Below are positions 33,114-41,787 of a stretch of 51,344 nt of DNA, one piece after another. The first letter of the stretch is position 1. The number at the start of each line of letters is the position of its first letter. The notes below the pieces were generated by a model. That model did no database searches. It saw nothing but the letters and a program-made list of their open reading frames with translations, and was not told where the DNA came from. Source of the DNA: DATFYM01 sp035315065 (GTDB taxonomy: Bacteria > Acidobacteriota > Terriglobia > UBA7540); contig DATFYM010000230.1 in assembly GCA_035315065.1 (NCBI GenBank), forward strand, positions 1 to 51,344. The letters are read 5' to 3'. Made by a program: the position numbers and the translations under genes.

Positions 33114-34259
33114 ATGGCCATGCAGCCGAAGACGCCGGAAGAGTGGCTGGAAAAAGCGATGCCCTCTGCGAAGAAGGAAGGCACCTTGAAGCTTTTCCTC
33201 GGCTATGCCCCAGGGGTCGGCAAGACCTACACCATGCTGAGCGAGGCGGTGCGGCGGCGGCGGCGAGGCGAGGATGTGGTGATCGGCATCGTCGAGACGC
33301 ACGGGCGGCAGGCGATCGTCGAGCTGGCTGCTTCCATCGAGGCCGTACCGCTGCGCCGAATTGAGTACAAAGGCACCGAGTTCGAAGAGATGGATGTGGA
33401 TGCGATCCTGGCGCGCCACCCCCGAGTGGTGCTGGTCGACGAGCTGGCCCACACCAACATCGAAGGCAGCAAACATCGCAAGCGCTACGAAGACGTGATG
33501 GAGATCCTGGCGGCGAAGATCGACGTGCTGTCTACCATGAACGTGCAGCACGTGGACAGCCTGGCGCCGCTGGTGCAGTCGATCACCGGCATCCCGATCC
33601 GAGAAACGGTCCCCGACTGGGTGCTGAAGCGGGCGGAAGAAGTGGTGATGATCGACCTCACCCCCGAGGCGCTGCAGACGCGCTTGCGGCGGGGCGACAT
33701 TTATCCTGTGGAAAGGGCGGAGCGTGCGCTCGGGAATTTTTTCCGTACCGGAAACCTGAATGCGCTGCGCGAACTGGCTCTGCGGCACGTCGCCGACTCC
33801 GTCGACCGCGCTCTGACATCGTATCTCGAAACCAGGGACATCACGCGCAACTGGGGGGTCCGCGAGCGCATTGCCGTGTGCATCAGCTCGAACCGCGGTT
33901 CGCAATACTTGATCGCACGCGCCGCCCGCCTGGCCCGCGCCATCGATGCCGAGCTTTACGCCGTGCACGTCAACACGCGCGAAGATGGAACGGACGACAA
34001 CCGGCGGAAGGCGCTGGCCGCGAATATCCGCTTTGCCGAAAACCTGGATGCCACGGTGGAACGACTGGAAGGCCGCACCGTGGGCGAGGCGGTGGCCCGA
34101 TTCACGCACGAGAGGCGGATCACCCAGGTGGTGATGGGCCATTCCGCGCCGCGCGGCTGGCGTCAGTATCTTTATCTGTGGGCCGTGCACCGTTTCCTGC
34201 ATGATGCGGCGACGGTGGACGTGCACATCGTGACCCAGGAAAGCGAAGGGGAACCTTAA
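33114..34259 (+). CDS. kdpD: KdpD N-terminal half: sensor domain plus USP domain
   Basis: The protein has 381 residues from ATG 33114; ATG 33081 adds 11 residues and would be leaderless. The KdpD domain has Walker A in GYAPGVGKTYTML, VIGIVETHGRQ, Walker B in VVLVDELAHTN and STMNVQHVDSL. A universal-stress-like domain follows (RIAVCISSNRGSQYLIARAA, VVMGHSAPRGW). There is no membrane region or kinase. N-terminal-only KdpD proteins are known in Deinococcus and cyanobacteria; here the missing half is the adjacent divergent gene. Confidence 0.9.
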   Translation: MAMQPKTPEEWLEKAMPSAKKEGTLKLFLGYAPGVGKTYTMLSEAVRRRRRGEDVVIGIVETHGRQAIVELAASIEAVPLRRIEYKGTEFEEMDVDAILARHPRVVLVDELAHTNIEGSKHRKRYEDVMEILAAKIDVLSTMNVQHVDSLAPLVQSITGIPIRETVPDWVLKRAEEVVMIDLTPEALQTRLRRGDIYPVERAERALGNFFRTGNLNALRELALRHVADSVDRALTSYLETRDITRNWGVRERIAVCISSNRGSQYLIARAARLARAIDAELYAVHVNTREDGTDDNRRKALAANIRFAENLDATVERLEGRTVGEAVARFTHERRITQVVMGHSAPRGWRQYLYLWAVHRFLHDAATVDVHIVTQESEGEP

Positions 34260-34399
34260 GCTGCCCGTTTACGATTGCCGGTTGCACCCGCACTTAGAAA
34301 GGAAGTTCTTCAATCGGCAATCTCCAATCAAAAATAGTTAAACGCCTGGTTCTGGCCTACACGATTATAGCCCCATTTTTTTAGTCCCAAAAGAAATGC

Positions 34400-34428
34400 T
34401 TGACACTTGGCTCGCGCTTCGTTAAGCT
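34400..34428 (+). promoter_or_regulatory. promoter (TTGACA...TTAAGC) of the small HTH gene
   Basis: TTGACA at 34400-34405, a 16-nt spacer, and TTAAGC at 34422-34427. The HTH start codon is at 34481, giving a leader of about 45 nt with a GGGGG ribosome site. Confidence 0.5.
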
Positions 34429-34480
34429 TGAGCCACTTGTGACGAAAGGAGACTCAGCTCACGAAAAGGGGGTCCAGGCT

Positions 34481-34735
34481 ATGACCGGAGGAAGTCGCAA
34501 TCCAATCCGTAAATGGCTGCTGCCCAAGCTGGCTGCCAAAGACATGTCCGTTGCGCAACTGGCGGCCGCGGTCGGCGTCAGCCGGGCGGCAGTCTATCTC
34601 TACTTGAACGACCAATCGCGGCCCACCGGCTATCACATGGCTCGCATCTGCCAGGTCCTCGGGGTCCCGATCGAAGAGGGGCTCGGCGTGTATGTTCCCA
34701 AGCGGACGGGACGCCCGCCGAAACGCCGACTCTAA
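34481..34735 (+). CDS. small XRE-type helix-turn-helix regulator
   Basis: The protein has 84 residues from ATG 34481. AKDMSVAQLAAAVGVSRAAV and YLYLNDQSRPTGYHMARICQ form a Cro/CI helix-turn-helix, followed by VLGVPIEEGL and a basic tail RTGRPPKRRL. Codons upstream of 34481 overlap the promoter and are not translated. It may control itself or the downstream DUF1080 gene. Confidence 0.8.
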   Translation: MTGGSRNPIRKWLLPKLAAKDMSVAQLAAAVGVSRAAVYLYLNDQSRPTGYHMARICQVLGVPIEEGLGVYVPKRTGRPPKRRL

Positions 34736-34814
34736 AGCGGCGAACTTGGTGCCTTCGGCCGCCGACCCTCCGGCAGGCTCGGCCCACGTGCCGGCCCCCG
34801 ATCGCCGAAGATCC

Positions 34815-34844
34815 ACCGGTTGCTCCCTGGGGCGGGCAACCGGT
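34815..34844 (+). terminator. possible terminator hairpin after the HTH gene
   Basis: ACCGGTTGC (34815-34823) and GCAACCGGT (34836-34844) form a perfect 9-bp stem with a 12-nt GC-rich loop, followed by pyrimidine-rich TCTTCCCTTCTC. The T-run is weak. Confidence 0.4.
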
Positions 34845-35001
34845 TCTTCCCTTCTCTGTCTCGACTGCGCGGCGTCGGCCACGCCTTGCCTCGCAAAGTC
34901 GCTGGCCTCCGAAACGATTCTCGATTAGAATCGAACGTCGATTCGGGTCAATCTCTCAACCGACGACTCGATGACCACTCGCTTCCGAAAGGAGTCCTAC
35001 G

Positions 35002-35808
35002 ATGCGTAAAGCGATAGTACCCCGCCTCGGCGTGCTCGCTGCGGCCGGCGTTCTCACGTTGGTGGCGGCAGCCGGCTTGAGTCAGTCGGCGTCCGAACAG
35101 GCCGCGCGGCAGTGGAAGATCCACGATCGCACACGGCCGCATCCTTCGGTGATCACACCGGGTGAATGCAGCACGCCGGATCGCCCCGGCCGCCCCCCGT
35201 CGGACGCAACGGTGCTGTTCGACGGCAAAGACCTTTCCCAATGGGCTGCCGCTGATAACGGTCCGGCAAAGTGGAACATGAAGGACGGCTTTTTCGAAAC
35301 GGTCCCCGGCACCGGCTACCTGCACACCCGCCAACCTTTCGGCGATTGCCAACTGCACGTGGAGTGGGCAACGCCCAATCCCCCTCACGGCGAGGACCAG
35401 GACCGCGGAAACAGCGGCGTCTTTCTGCAAGGCTTGTATGAAGTCCAGGTGCTCGACTCCTACAACAACGTCACCTATGCGGACGGCCAGGCTGCGGCCA
35501 TCTACGGACAGTATCCGCCCCTGGTGAACGCTTGCCGCCCGCCGGGCGAGTGGCAGACCTACGACATCGCCTTCCACGGACCACGCTTCGACGCCGACGG
35601 CAAGCTGACGCGGCCGGCCACCATCACCGTGATTCAGAACGGTGTGCTGGTGCAGGACCACGTGACGATCCTGGGCCCGACGGAGCACGGTCAGCGGCCG
35701 CCGTATAAGCCGACGCCCGAGCGGTTGCCGCTCGCGTTGCAAGACCATAATCACCCGGTCCGCTTCCGCAACATCTGGATCCGGGAACTGCCGGAGGCGG
35801 GCGGATAG
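35002..35808 (+). CDS. DUF1080 protein (3-keto-disaccharide hydrolase family), secreted
   Basis: The protein has 268 residues with AAAGGAG before the ATG and a signal peptide (VLAAAGVLTLVAAAGLSQS). DUF1080 motifs are VLFDGKDLSQWAA, NSGVFLQGLYEVQVLDSY, PGEWQTYDIAFHGPRF and VRFRNIWIRE. Members act on 3-keto-glycosides or are uncharacterised lectin-like hydrolases. It is shorter than the DUF1080 protein at 6139 because it lacks the N-terminal beta domain. The stop codon lies in a small GGCGG/CCGCC hairpin followed by TTT. Confidence 0.9.
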   Translation: MRKAIVPRLGVLAAAGVLTLVAAAGLSQSASEQAARQWKIHDRTRPHPSVITPGECSTPDRPGRPPSDATVLFDGKDLSQWAAADNGPAKWNMKDGFFETVPGTGYLHTRQPFGDCQLHVEWATPNPPHGEDQDRGNSGVFLQGLYEVQVLDSYNNVTYADGQAAAIYGQYPPLVNACRPPGEWQTYDIAFHGPRFDADGKLTRPATITVIQNGVLVQDHVTILGPTEHGQRPPYKPTPERLPLALQDHNHPVRFRNIWIRELPEAGG

Positions 35809-35970
35809 CCGCCTTTGCTCTGCCGATCACCGATAGCGAAGTGCGCCGCCGTGCTGTTGGACGGCAGCCCAGAGGCTCGAACCAGTTTGTTCGCACCTTG
35901 GCAGCCGGAAGGGTCCAAGGTTGAGTTACAATAGCAGTCGGTTATCATCACCAGACATCGGAGATCGCTG

Positions 35971-36222
35971 ATGGCCCTCACCAACTCGCCCGTCAGACCG
36001 GAAGACGTGAAGATCGTGCCCGGAGGACACAGCGGCAACGGGCTGCAGATCACCTGCACCTGTGGGTGCGTGAATTGGAACCATATCGAGATCTCGGAGC
36101 CCATCTGGAAATGCCGCAACTGCGGACGCATCTTCACCCAGTACTATCCGGGGCTGGTCCGGCAGGTGCGGACTCCCCACCAACACGAATCTCCTGCCGC
36201 GACTACGGCCGCCCCAGGCTGA
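35971..36222 (+). CDS. small zinc-ribbon-like protein
   Basis: The protein has 83 residues. Four Cys in a CTCGCVN...WKCRNCG arrangement suggest one zinc site. PVRPEDVKIVPGGHSGNG precedes it and a low-complexity tail (ESPAATTAAPG) follows. No family is recognised. Coding is supported by the paired cysteines and third-position GC bias. It is followed by another zinc-ribbon frame on the same strand. Confidence 0.6.
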   Translation: MALTNSPVRPEDVKIVPGGHSGNGLQITCTCGCVNWNHIEISEPIWKCRNCGRIFTQYYPGLVRQVRTPHQHESPAATTAAPG

Positions 36223-36416
36223 CGTGTTGGTTCTGAGAGCTAGGTAACTCGTCTAGGAAGGCAACCGGTCCCCACCTCGGGCTTTGCTTGGATCGCGCGT
36301 CCCGCAAGCAACCCTCGGCCGCCGTCAGGCCATCTAAACTTACAGGAGACGGGCCGGCCCGCACGGTGCTGAAAGGGCCGCGGGCCACGGAGCGAGCCCA
36401 TCTCCGGGACGGATTC

Positions 36417-36602
36417 ATGCAGCGAAGACGAAGCGTCATTCATCATACGTCTTGTATCTACTGCGGCAAGCTGGTGTTCAATCACCGGCTCTCCAAGTGC
36501 CCCAAGTGTGGGGGCCGCGTCGTGCACTTGGGGGACTCCGACTTGAACCTGCTGGGGCGGCGCCCTCAGCCCGCCACCAAGGCTCCCATCCGCGAGGATT
36601 AG
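36417..36602 (+). CDS. small zinc-ribbon protein
   Basis: The protein has 61 residues from ATG 36417 (MQRRRSVIHHTSCIYCGKLV). CIYC and CPKC knuckles 17 residues apart form a typical zinc ribbon; the tail is basic (RRPQPATKAPIRED). No homologue is recognised. An upstream TTG start is possible but the added residues look non-coding. It ends 5 nt before the convergent ornithine carbamoyltransferase stop. Confidence 0.6.
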   Translation: MQRRRSVIHHTSCIYCGKLVFNHRLSKCPKCGGRVVHLGDSDLNLLGRRPQPATKAPIRED

Positions 36603-36607
36603 CTCCA

Positions 36608-37588
36608 CTAGCCTTTCTGGGCCAACAAGGCAAGCAGAATCGCCTTTTGCACGTGCAAGCGATTCTCCGCCTGGTCGAAAACGATCGACGGCGCCGAGTC
36701 GATCACCTCGTCCGTGACCTCCAGGCCACGCCGCGCCGGCAGGCAGTGCATAAACAGCACCTGCGGCCCGGCCTTGGCCATCAACTCCGCGTTCACCTGA
36801 TAAGGTTGGAACACCTCACGGCGCACCTCGGCCTCACCCTCCTGTCCCATGCTCACCCACACGTCGGTGTAGACGGCGTCGGCGCCGGCGACGGCTTCAG
36901 CGGGATCGTGGGTCAGAAAGATACTGCCGCCGCCCCTTCTCGCGTCCGCAACGACGTTGGGGTCAGGGTCGTAGCCGACCGGCGTCGCCACCCTGAGGTG
37001 GACGCCGACGCGGGCCGCGCCATGAATCAAGGAGTGCAGCACGTTGTTGCCGTCTCCCACCCAGGCCAGCCTCAGGCCCGGCAATCGCCCTTTGTGCTCC
37101 AGTAAGGTGAGATAGTCACCCAAAGCCTGGCAGGGATGCTCAAAGTCGGTGAGGGCGTTGATCACCGGCACCGAGGCATATTCCGCCAGCTCTTGCAGGG
37201 AATGATGGGAAAACACGCGCGCCGCAATCGCGTCCACCCAGCGAGAAAGGTTCCGCGCTACGTCCTTCACGGCCTCGCGCTTGCCCAGCCCCACCTCTTG
37301 CGGACCGAGGCAGATGCTCCGGCCTCCCAACTGGACCATGCCGAGTTCAAATGTCACTCGCGTCCGCAGGCTCGGCTTCTCAAACAGCAAGGCCAGTGTC
37401 TTGCTTTCCAGCGCGTGACCGTAACGCTCCGGTTGAGCCTTGGCGCGCCAAGCCAGGTGCAGGAGGAACTCGACCTCTCCTTGGGTGAGGTCGCGGAGGG
37501 AAAGCAGGTCGCGACCGGCGAGGCCGGGCTGATCTTCCAGCGGCCACGGCTCGGCGATCTCCGGGGATACAACGTCGACTCTAGGCAC
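36608..37588 (-). CDS. argF: ornithine carbamoyltransferase
   Basis: The protein has 326 residues. It transfers carbamoyl from carbamoyl phosphate to ornithine, giving citrulline (arginine synthesis, or the reverse in catabolism). SLRTR in KPSLRTRVTFELG binds carbamoyl phosphate, with HPCQALGD. The ornithine-specific SMG loop is in VWVSMGQEGE, and HCLPA is in FMHCLPARRG. The length is normal. It starts 18 nt after the stop of the cyclic-2,3-diphosphoglycerate synthetase-like gene, so both are probably cotranscribed. Confidence 0.93.
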   Translation of the reverse strand: MPRVDVVSPEIAEPWPLEDQPGLAGRDLLSLRDLTQGEVEFLLHLAWRAKAQPERYGHALESKTLALLFEKPSLRTRVTFELGMVQLGGRSICLGPQEVGLGKREAVKDVARNLSRWVDAIAARVFSHHSLQELAEYASVPVINALTDFEHPCQALGDYLTLLEHKGRLPGLRLAWVGDGNNVLHSLIHGAARVGVHLRVATPVGYDPDPNVVADARRGGGSIFLTHDPAEAVAGADAVYTDVWVSMGQEGEAEVRREVFQPYQVNAELMAKAGPQVLFMHCLPARRGLEVTDEVIDSAPSIVFDQAENRLHVQKAILLALLAQKG

Positions 37589-37606
37589 GAAGCAGGTCCT
37601 CCTCCC

Positions 37607-38953
37607 TCACGACGCTTTCGCTCCCACCGTTTCCGGCCGGTGAAGCATCGTAAAGTTCGTCAGAATTTCGTGCAGACCGGGACGCGTGCGCTCCACAACC
37701 TCGTATTCCACCCGCAAGCTGGGCTTGTTCAAGTGCAGCAGCCGCGCCAGATCGACTGGCGTCGCCACGAGCACCAGGTCGCACGGCGTACGGTTGATCG
37801 TCTCTTCCAAGTCGCGGCGCTGCTGTTCGCCATAGCCCATGGCAGGCAGCAAGCCCTTTAAGTGAGGGAAGCGCCGGAACGTATTCTCAATGGAGCCAAC
37901 CGCGAAAGGATGCGGGTCAACCTGCTCGCCGGCCCCGTATTGTCGCGCTGCCACCACGCCGGCGCCGAACGCCATTTCGCCATGCGTCAGCGTGGGGCCG
38001 TCCTCTACCACCAGCACGCGCCGCCCGCGAACGCTCTCCGGGTCCGTCACCGTCACACGACACTCCGCCTCGATCACCGTGGCAAACGAGTTGACGCGGG
38101 CGAGATTGTGACGGATGGTTTCCACGGCCTCCCCCGGCGCGGTGTCGACCTTGTTGATCACCAGCACGTCGGCGCGGCGAAAGTTCACCTCGCCGGGGTA
38201 GTAACCCAGCTCGTGGCCGACGCGGAGCGGGTCCGCCACTACGATTTCCAAATCGGAGCTATAGAAAGGCGTGTCGTTATTGCCGCCGTCCCACAGGATC
38301 AACTCTGCCTCCCGCTCCGCCTGCCGCAGGATCGCCTCATAGTCCACACCGGCGTAGACTACGGTCCCTTGCCGAAGGTGCGGCTCGTACTCCTCCCGCT
38401 CCTCGATGGTGCACTTCTGCTCCCCCAGATCCTCCATGGTGGCGAAACGCTGGACCCTTTGCTCGGCGAGGTTGCCGTAAGGCATGGGATGACGCACCAC
38501 CACCAAGTGCCACCCGAGGTGGCGCAATTCCTCGGCCACGCGCCGCGATACCGGGCTCTTGCCGCAGCCGGTGCGGACTGCGCAAACCGAAATCACCGGA
38601 ACCCGCGACGTGACTTGGGTGCGCTCGGTGCCCAGCAGCCAGAAGTCGGCTCCCGCGGCCACGGCGCGCGACGCCAGGTGCATCACGGTGGGGTGAGCCA
38701 CGTCACTGTAGGAAAATACGACCGCATCCACGTCGTGCTCACGTATCAACTCCTCCAGCCGATCCTCCGGTACAATGGGAATACCCTCCGGGTAAAGCTC
38801 TCCTGCCAGCTCCCGCGGATAGGTTCGGTTCTCAATGTTCGGGATCTGCGTGGCCGTGAAGGCCACCACCTCAAATGCCGGGTCGCGGCGGAAGACGACG
38901 TTGAAGTTGTGGAAGTCCCTTCCCGCAGCGCCCAGAATCACGATTCTTGTCAT
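37607..38953 (-). CDS. cyclic 2,3-diphosphoglycerate synthetase-like P-loop protein
   Basis: The protein has 448 residues from ATG 38953, with GGGGGTGAG upstream. The N-terminus (RIVILGAAGRDFHNFNVVFR) is Rossmann-like, followed by a P-loop (VRTGCGKSPVSRRV), LILWDGGNNDTPFY and ADVLVINKVDTA (NKxD-like). This matches the COG2403 family, named for archaeal cDPG synthetase, which uses ATP. Bacterial members often lie next to arginine-type carbamoyltransferases, as here. The real reaction in bacteria is unproven. Confidence 0.85.
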   Translation of the reverse strand: MTRIVILGAAGRDFHNFNVVFRRDPAFEVVAFTATQIPNIENRTYPRELAGELYPEGIPIVPEDRLEELIREHDVDAVVFSYSDVAHPTVMHLASRAVAAGADFWLLGTERTQVTSRVPVISVCAVRTGCGKSPVSRRVAEELRHLGWHLVVVRHPMPYGNLAEQRVQRFATMEDLGEQKCTIEEREEYEPHLRQGTVVYAGVDYEAILRQAEREAELILWDGGNNDTPFYSSDLEIVVADPLRVGHELGYYPGEVNFRRADVLVINKVDTAPGEAVETIRHNLARVNSFATVIEAECRVTVTDPESVRGRRVLVVEDGPTLTHGEMAFGAGVVAARQYGAGEQVDPHPFAVGSIENTFRRFPHLKGLLPAMGYGEQQRRDLEETINRTPCDLVLVATPVDLARLLHLNKPSLRVEYEVVERTRPGLHEILTNFTMLHRPETVGAKAS

Positions 38954-39218
38954 CGTCTCACCCCCGAAGCCCGCCATCGCCCGACCTTGTGCGGCCCTAG
39001 CGGCCCGACCGATGGCGGTTCCAGGACCACACTCCAACAACGCGAAGCTAGCACATGGCGGGCCAGATATGCAGTGACCGCAGTCACACATCCGTCGTTG
39101 ACCGGCTCCGAGAACGCCTTGAGAAGTCATCAAGGGGTAATTAACAGGCGGCTTGAGCAACCTCCGCGGTACCTGGCAATGGGTACGTGGACGGGGTGGG
39201 GGAGGTTACTACCGGGAA

Positions 39219-40556
39219 TCAGTACAGCTTCACTTCGATGGGCTGGGGAGTCCTGGCGTCGAAGGTGAACGTGCCGACGATTTGCCGGCCGTGTTCTTCC
39301 GCGCTCACCTTGTACTCGCCGTAAAAGCCGTGGAACCGCGCCGTGCCCTGGCGCGCTATGCTGGCCTCGGTGTGTGTCCACCACTGGCCCTTGATGAGCT
39401 TCATCAATGCGGTGTAAGCAGGCTTAGGCGTCATGTCCGCCCGGACCAGTCCCGCCGGGGCCCCTTGCCACGCCCCCTGATCGGAGAAGTCCCACCAAGT
39501 GATCGCCTGCACTGCGGGATGGCTGAAGAGAGTGGTATAGAACTGAACCACCGCTTTTTCCTGCCGCTCCTCTCCCTCCGCGGTGCTGGCCCAAACGAAT
39601 TGCGGGTTTTCTTTCTTCAGCTCCCAGCCGGGCTGGCCAGAAAGGATGGTAGCCTCGGTGAAGTGCAGCGGCTTGCCGGACCCGGCAAAACGCTCGCAGA
39701 TTTCCCACGTCTTCGCGGCCGACCACGGCTCGTGATGTTGATGGCATTGAATCCCGATCACATCGAAGAGGGGGTGGCCGGAATCGTCCACCAGCCGCGA
39801 GAGCACTTTCTGCTGGTAATCCTGGCTGGTCACGTAATCGTTGATCACCAGCATAGCCTGAGAATTGGCGACGCGAGCGGTGGTGAACGCGGTACGCAGA
39901 TAGTCTTGCACGCCCGTGCGCCGGATGGCCGCGGTCAGTGTCGGCCCCCCTTGGCGCGTGGACTCGCGGTCGAAATCAGTAGCCTCGTTGACCACGTCCC
40001 AGATGTCGATCTCGCCCTTGAACCGTCGCACGATGTCGGTGATGCGCTGCATCTGCACGCGCGTGACCTCGGTGAGGTCGGACGGCAGCCACGATGGTTG
40101 TCCTTCGTTCCAGGCCAGCGGATGTCCCTTCATGGTGACGTGGTGTGCTGCACACCAGGCAACGAAGCGGTCCGTGTCCCCATAGTTAGGATGGCCCGCC
40201 TCGCGCTCGTACTGCCACCAGTAAAACGGCAGGGTGGCGTAGTTGAACAGGTCGGAGAATTCCTTTTCGTAGGCGGCATTCTCCGCCGCCGTCCGGCACT
40301 TATTCAGCATGAAGACATTGCAGCCGAACAGAAAACTATGGCGCGTCTGCTCGATCTTCACGCGGGCGCCCTTCTTGAGCCCTTTGCGGTCCGGCGTTAC
40401 GAGGCGCAGTTCGACGTCGCCGGTGCGGTACTTCTGGATTCGCGCGGCGGCCTGGCCGAGGATTTCATTTTCCGAAAGCGTTTGAGCGGGAACGGAGGAA
40501 GCCACCGCCATCGCCACGGTGAGGAGAAACGAAATGACAAAGGTTCTTGGCTTCAT
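39219..40556 (-). CDS. GH10 endo-1,4-beta-xylanase, secreted
   Basis: The protein has 445 residues with a signal peptide (FVISFLLTVAMAVASSVPAQ). An N-terminal carbohydrate-binding-like strand region (VELRLVTPDRKGLKKGARVK) precedes the GH10 barrel. HVTMKGHPLAWNE binds substrate, DIWDVVNEATDF carries the acid/base Glu, IGIQCHQH follows, and PLHFTEATI carries the nucleophile Glu. AITWWDFSDQGAWQ closes the barrel. It hydrolyses xylan outside the cell. It is divergent from ppk2 across about 200 bp. Confidence 0.92.
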   Translation of the reverse strand: MKPRTFVISFLLTVAMAVASSVPAQTLSENEILGQAAARIQKYRTGDVELRLVTPDRKGLKKGARVKIEQTRHSFLFGCNVFMLNKCRTAAENAAYEKEFSDLFNYATLPFYWWQYEREAGHPNYGDTDRFVAWCAAHHVTMKGHPLAWNEGQPSWLPSDLTEVTRVQMQRITDIVRRFKGEIDIWDVVNEATDFDRESTRQGGPTLTAAIRRTGVQDYLRTAFTTARVANSQAMLVINDYVTSQDYQQKVLSRLVDDSGHPLFDVIGIQCHQHHEPWSAAKTWEICERFAGSGKPLHFTEATILSGQPGWELKKENPQFVWASTAEGEERQEKAVVQFYTTLFSHPAVQAITWWDFSDQGAWQGAPAGLVRADMTPKPAYTALMKLIKGQWWTHTEASIARQGTARFHGFYGEYKVSAEEHGRQIVGTFTFDARTPQPIEVKLY

Positions 40557-40760
40557 GACAGGTGGAGTCTACCCCAATCCATCGTTATGCGCGACACCTG
40601 TTTTGACTCGGGCACGACACCCACAGCAACTGGCCGAATGAATTCCGAGTCGGGTGATTGTCCCAGTCTCGAAATGGGCAATGACGTATACAATCTGGGC
40701 TATAATCCCATTGTGATTGAAGGGCCGGGAAATGCTGGCTCGTGAGCAGGGGGGATCGAC

Positions 40761-41651
40761 ATGCCCAAGAAGAAACACCAGGAACCGACGTCCGGCGGAG
40801 AGGTACTTCGTAACGCCAAGGAGACCGCACAGATCGAGCAGTATTGGCATTTGCTGGGCCGAGCGGAGCCGCGCCGGCCGCCGAAGCAATACCAGTATGT
40901 GGAGGAATTGGCCCACTTGCAGCTCGAGTTGATCAAGCTCCAGGAGTGGGTGCGAATCAAGAAGCTGCGCGTCTGCGTCCTGTTTGAAGGCCGGGATGCC
41001 GCCGGAAAGGGCGGAGTGATCAAGCGCATCACCCAGAGCCTCAATCCTCGCGTGTGCCGCGTGGTGGCTCTGGGCACGCCCACCGATAAGGAGAGCGGCC
41101 AATGGTACTTCCAGCGCTACGTCGCCGAATTGCCGTCGCGCGGCGAGATCGTTCTCTTCGACCGCAGTTGGTACAACCGCGCCGGCGTCGAGCACGTGAT
41201 GGGCTTCTGCACCGAGGAGGAATACCGGGAGTTCCTGCGCGCCTGTCCTTTGTTTGAGGAGATGCTCATTCGTTCGGGCATCATTCTGATCAAGTACTGG
41301 TTTTCGGTGAACGACGAGGAACAGGAACGGCGGTTTCAGGAGCGCATGCGGAACCCGATCAAGCGCTGGAAGCTCAGCCTGATGGACATTCAATCCCGCC
41401 GCCACTGGGTGGACTACTCCCGGGCGAAGGACGAAATGTTCGCCCATACCGACACCCGGAAAAGCCCCTGGTACGTGGTGAATGCCGACAGCAAGAAGCG
41501 TGCGCGCCTGAATTGCATCGCCCACTTGTTGCAGCAGGTAGCCTACCACGATATGGTCCCCATGGAGGTCGGACTGCCAACCCGGCAATCCGATCCGGGC
41601 TACCAGCGGCCCAAGATGTCGAGCCAACGGTTTGTGCCCGAGATTTACTGA
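40761..41651 (+). CDS. ppk2: polyphosphate kinase 2 (class I)
   Basis: The protein has 296 residues. Walker A is FEGRDAAGKGGVIK; GTPTDKESGQWYFQRYVAEL is the PPK2 signature; Walker B/lid motifs are FDRSWYNRAGVEHVMGF and KYWFSVNDEEQ. The single-domain length fits class I enzymes, which make NTP from NDP and polyphosphate. The ATG is 20 nt downstream of AGCAGGGGGG-like sequence. TATAAT at 40701-40706 may be its -10 box. Confidence 0.93.
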   Translation: MPKKKHQEPTSGGEVLRNAKETAQIEQYWHLLGRAEPRRPPKQYQYVEELAHLQLELIKLQEWVRIKKLRVCVLFEGRDAAGKGGVIKRITQSLNPRVCRVVALGTPTDKESGQWYFQRYVAELPSRGEIVLFDRSWYNRAGVEHVMGFCTEEEYREFLRACPLFEEMLIRSGIILIKYWFSVNDEEQERRFQERMRNPIKRWKLSLMDIQSRRHWVDYSRAKDEMFAHTDTRKSPWYVVNADSKKRARLNCIAHLLQQVAYHDMVPMEVGLPTRQSDPGYQRPKMSSQRFVPEIY

Positions 41652-41655
41652 GGCC

Positions 41656-41776
41656 GAGCTCGAAATTCGAAACGCGAAAATCGAAATTCGCAGCCCAGGT
41701 GAGCCACGCGGCATTCACATAGGTGGCCGGCGTCAAGGAACGAGTTTCGATTTTCGATCTTCGAGTTTCGAGTTTC
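41656..41776. repeat. heptamer hairpin (CGAAATT/CGAGTTT units)
   Basis: GAAATTCGAAACGCGAAAAT and CGAAATTCG (41658-41690) face CGAGTTTCGATTTTCGATCT and CGAGTTTCGAGTTTC (about 41739-41776). It lies between the convergent ppk2 and accA genes. Confidence 0.75.
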
Positions 41777-41787
41777 TGGCTCCCGAA

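Noticed and set aside
39085..39150. Small inverted repeats (CTTGA-N7-TCAAG, GTGAC-n-GTCAC) upstream of the cDPG-synthetase-like gene
   Set aside because: Five-base arms are expected by chance in this GC-rich DNA.
37862..40745. Plus-strand frames of 468 and 530 codons
   Set aside because: They are antisense shadows of the cDPG-synthetase-like gene and the xylanase, which carry the conserved motifs.
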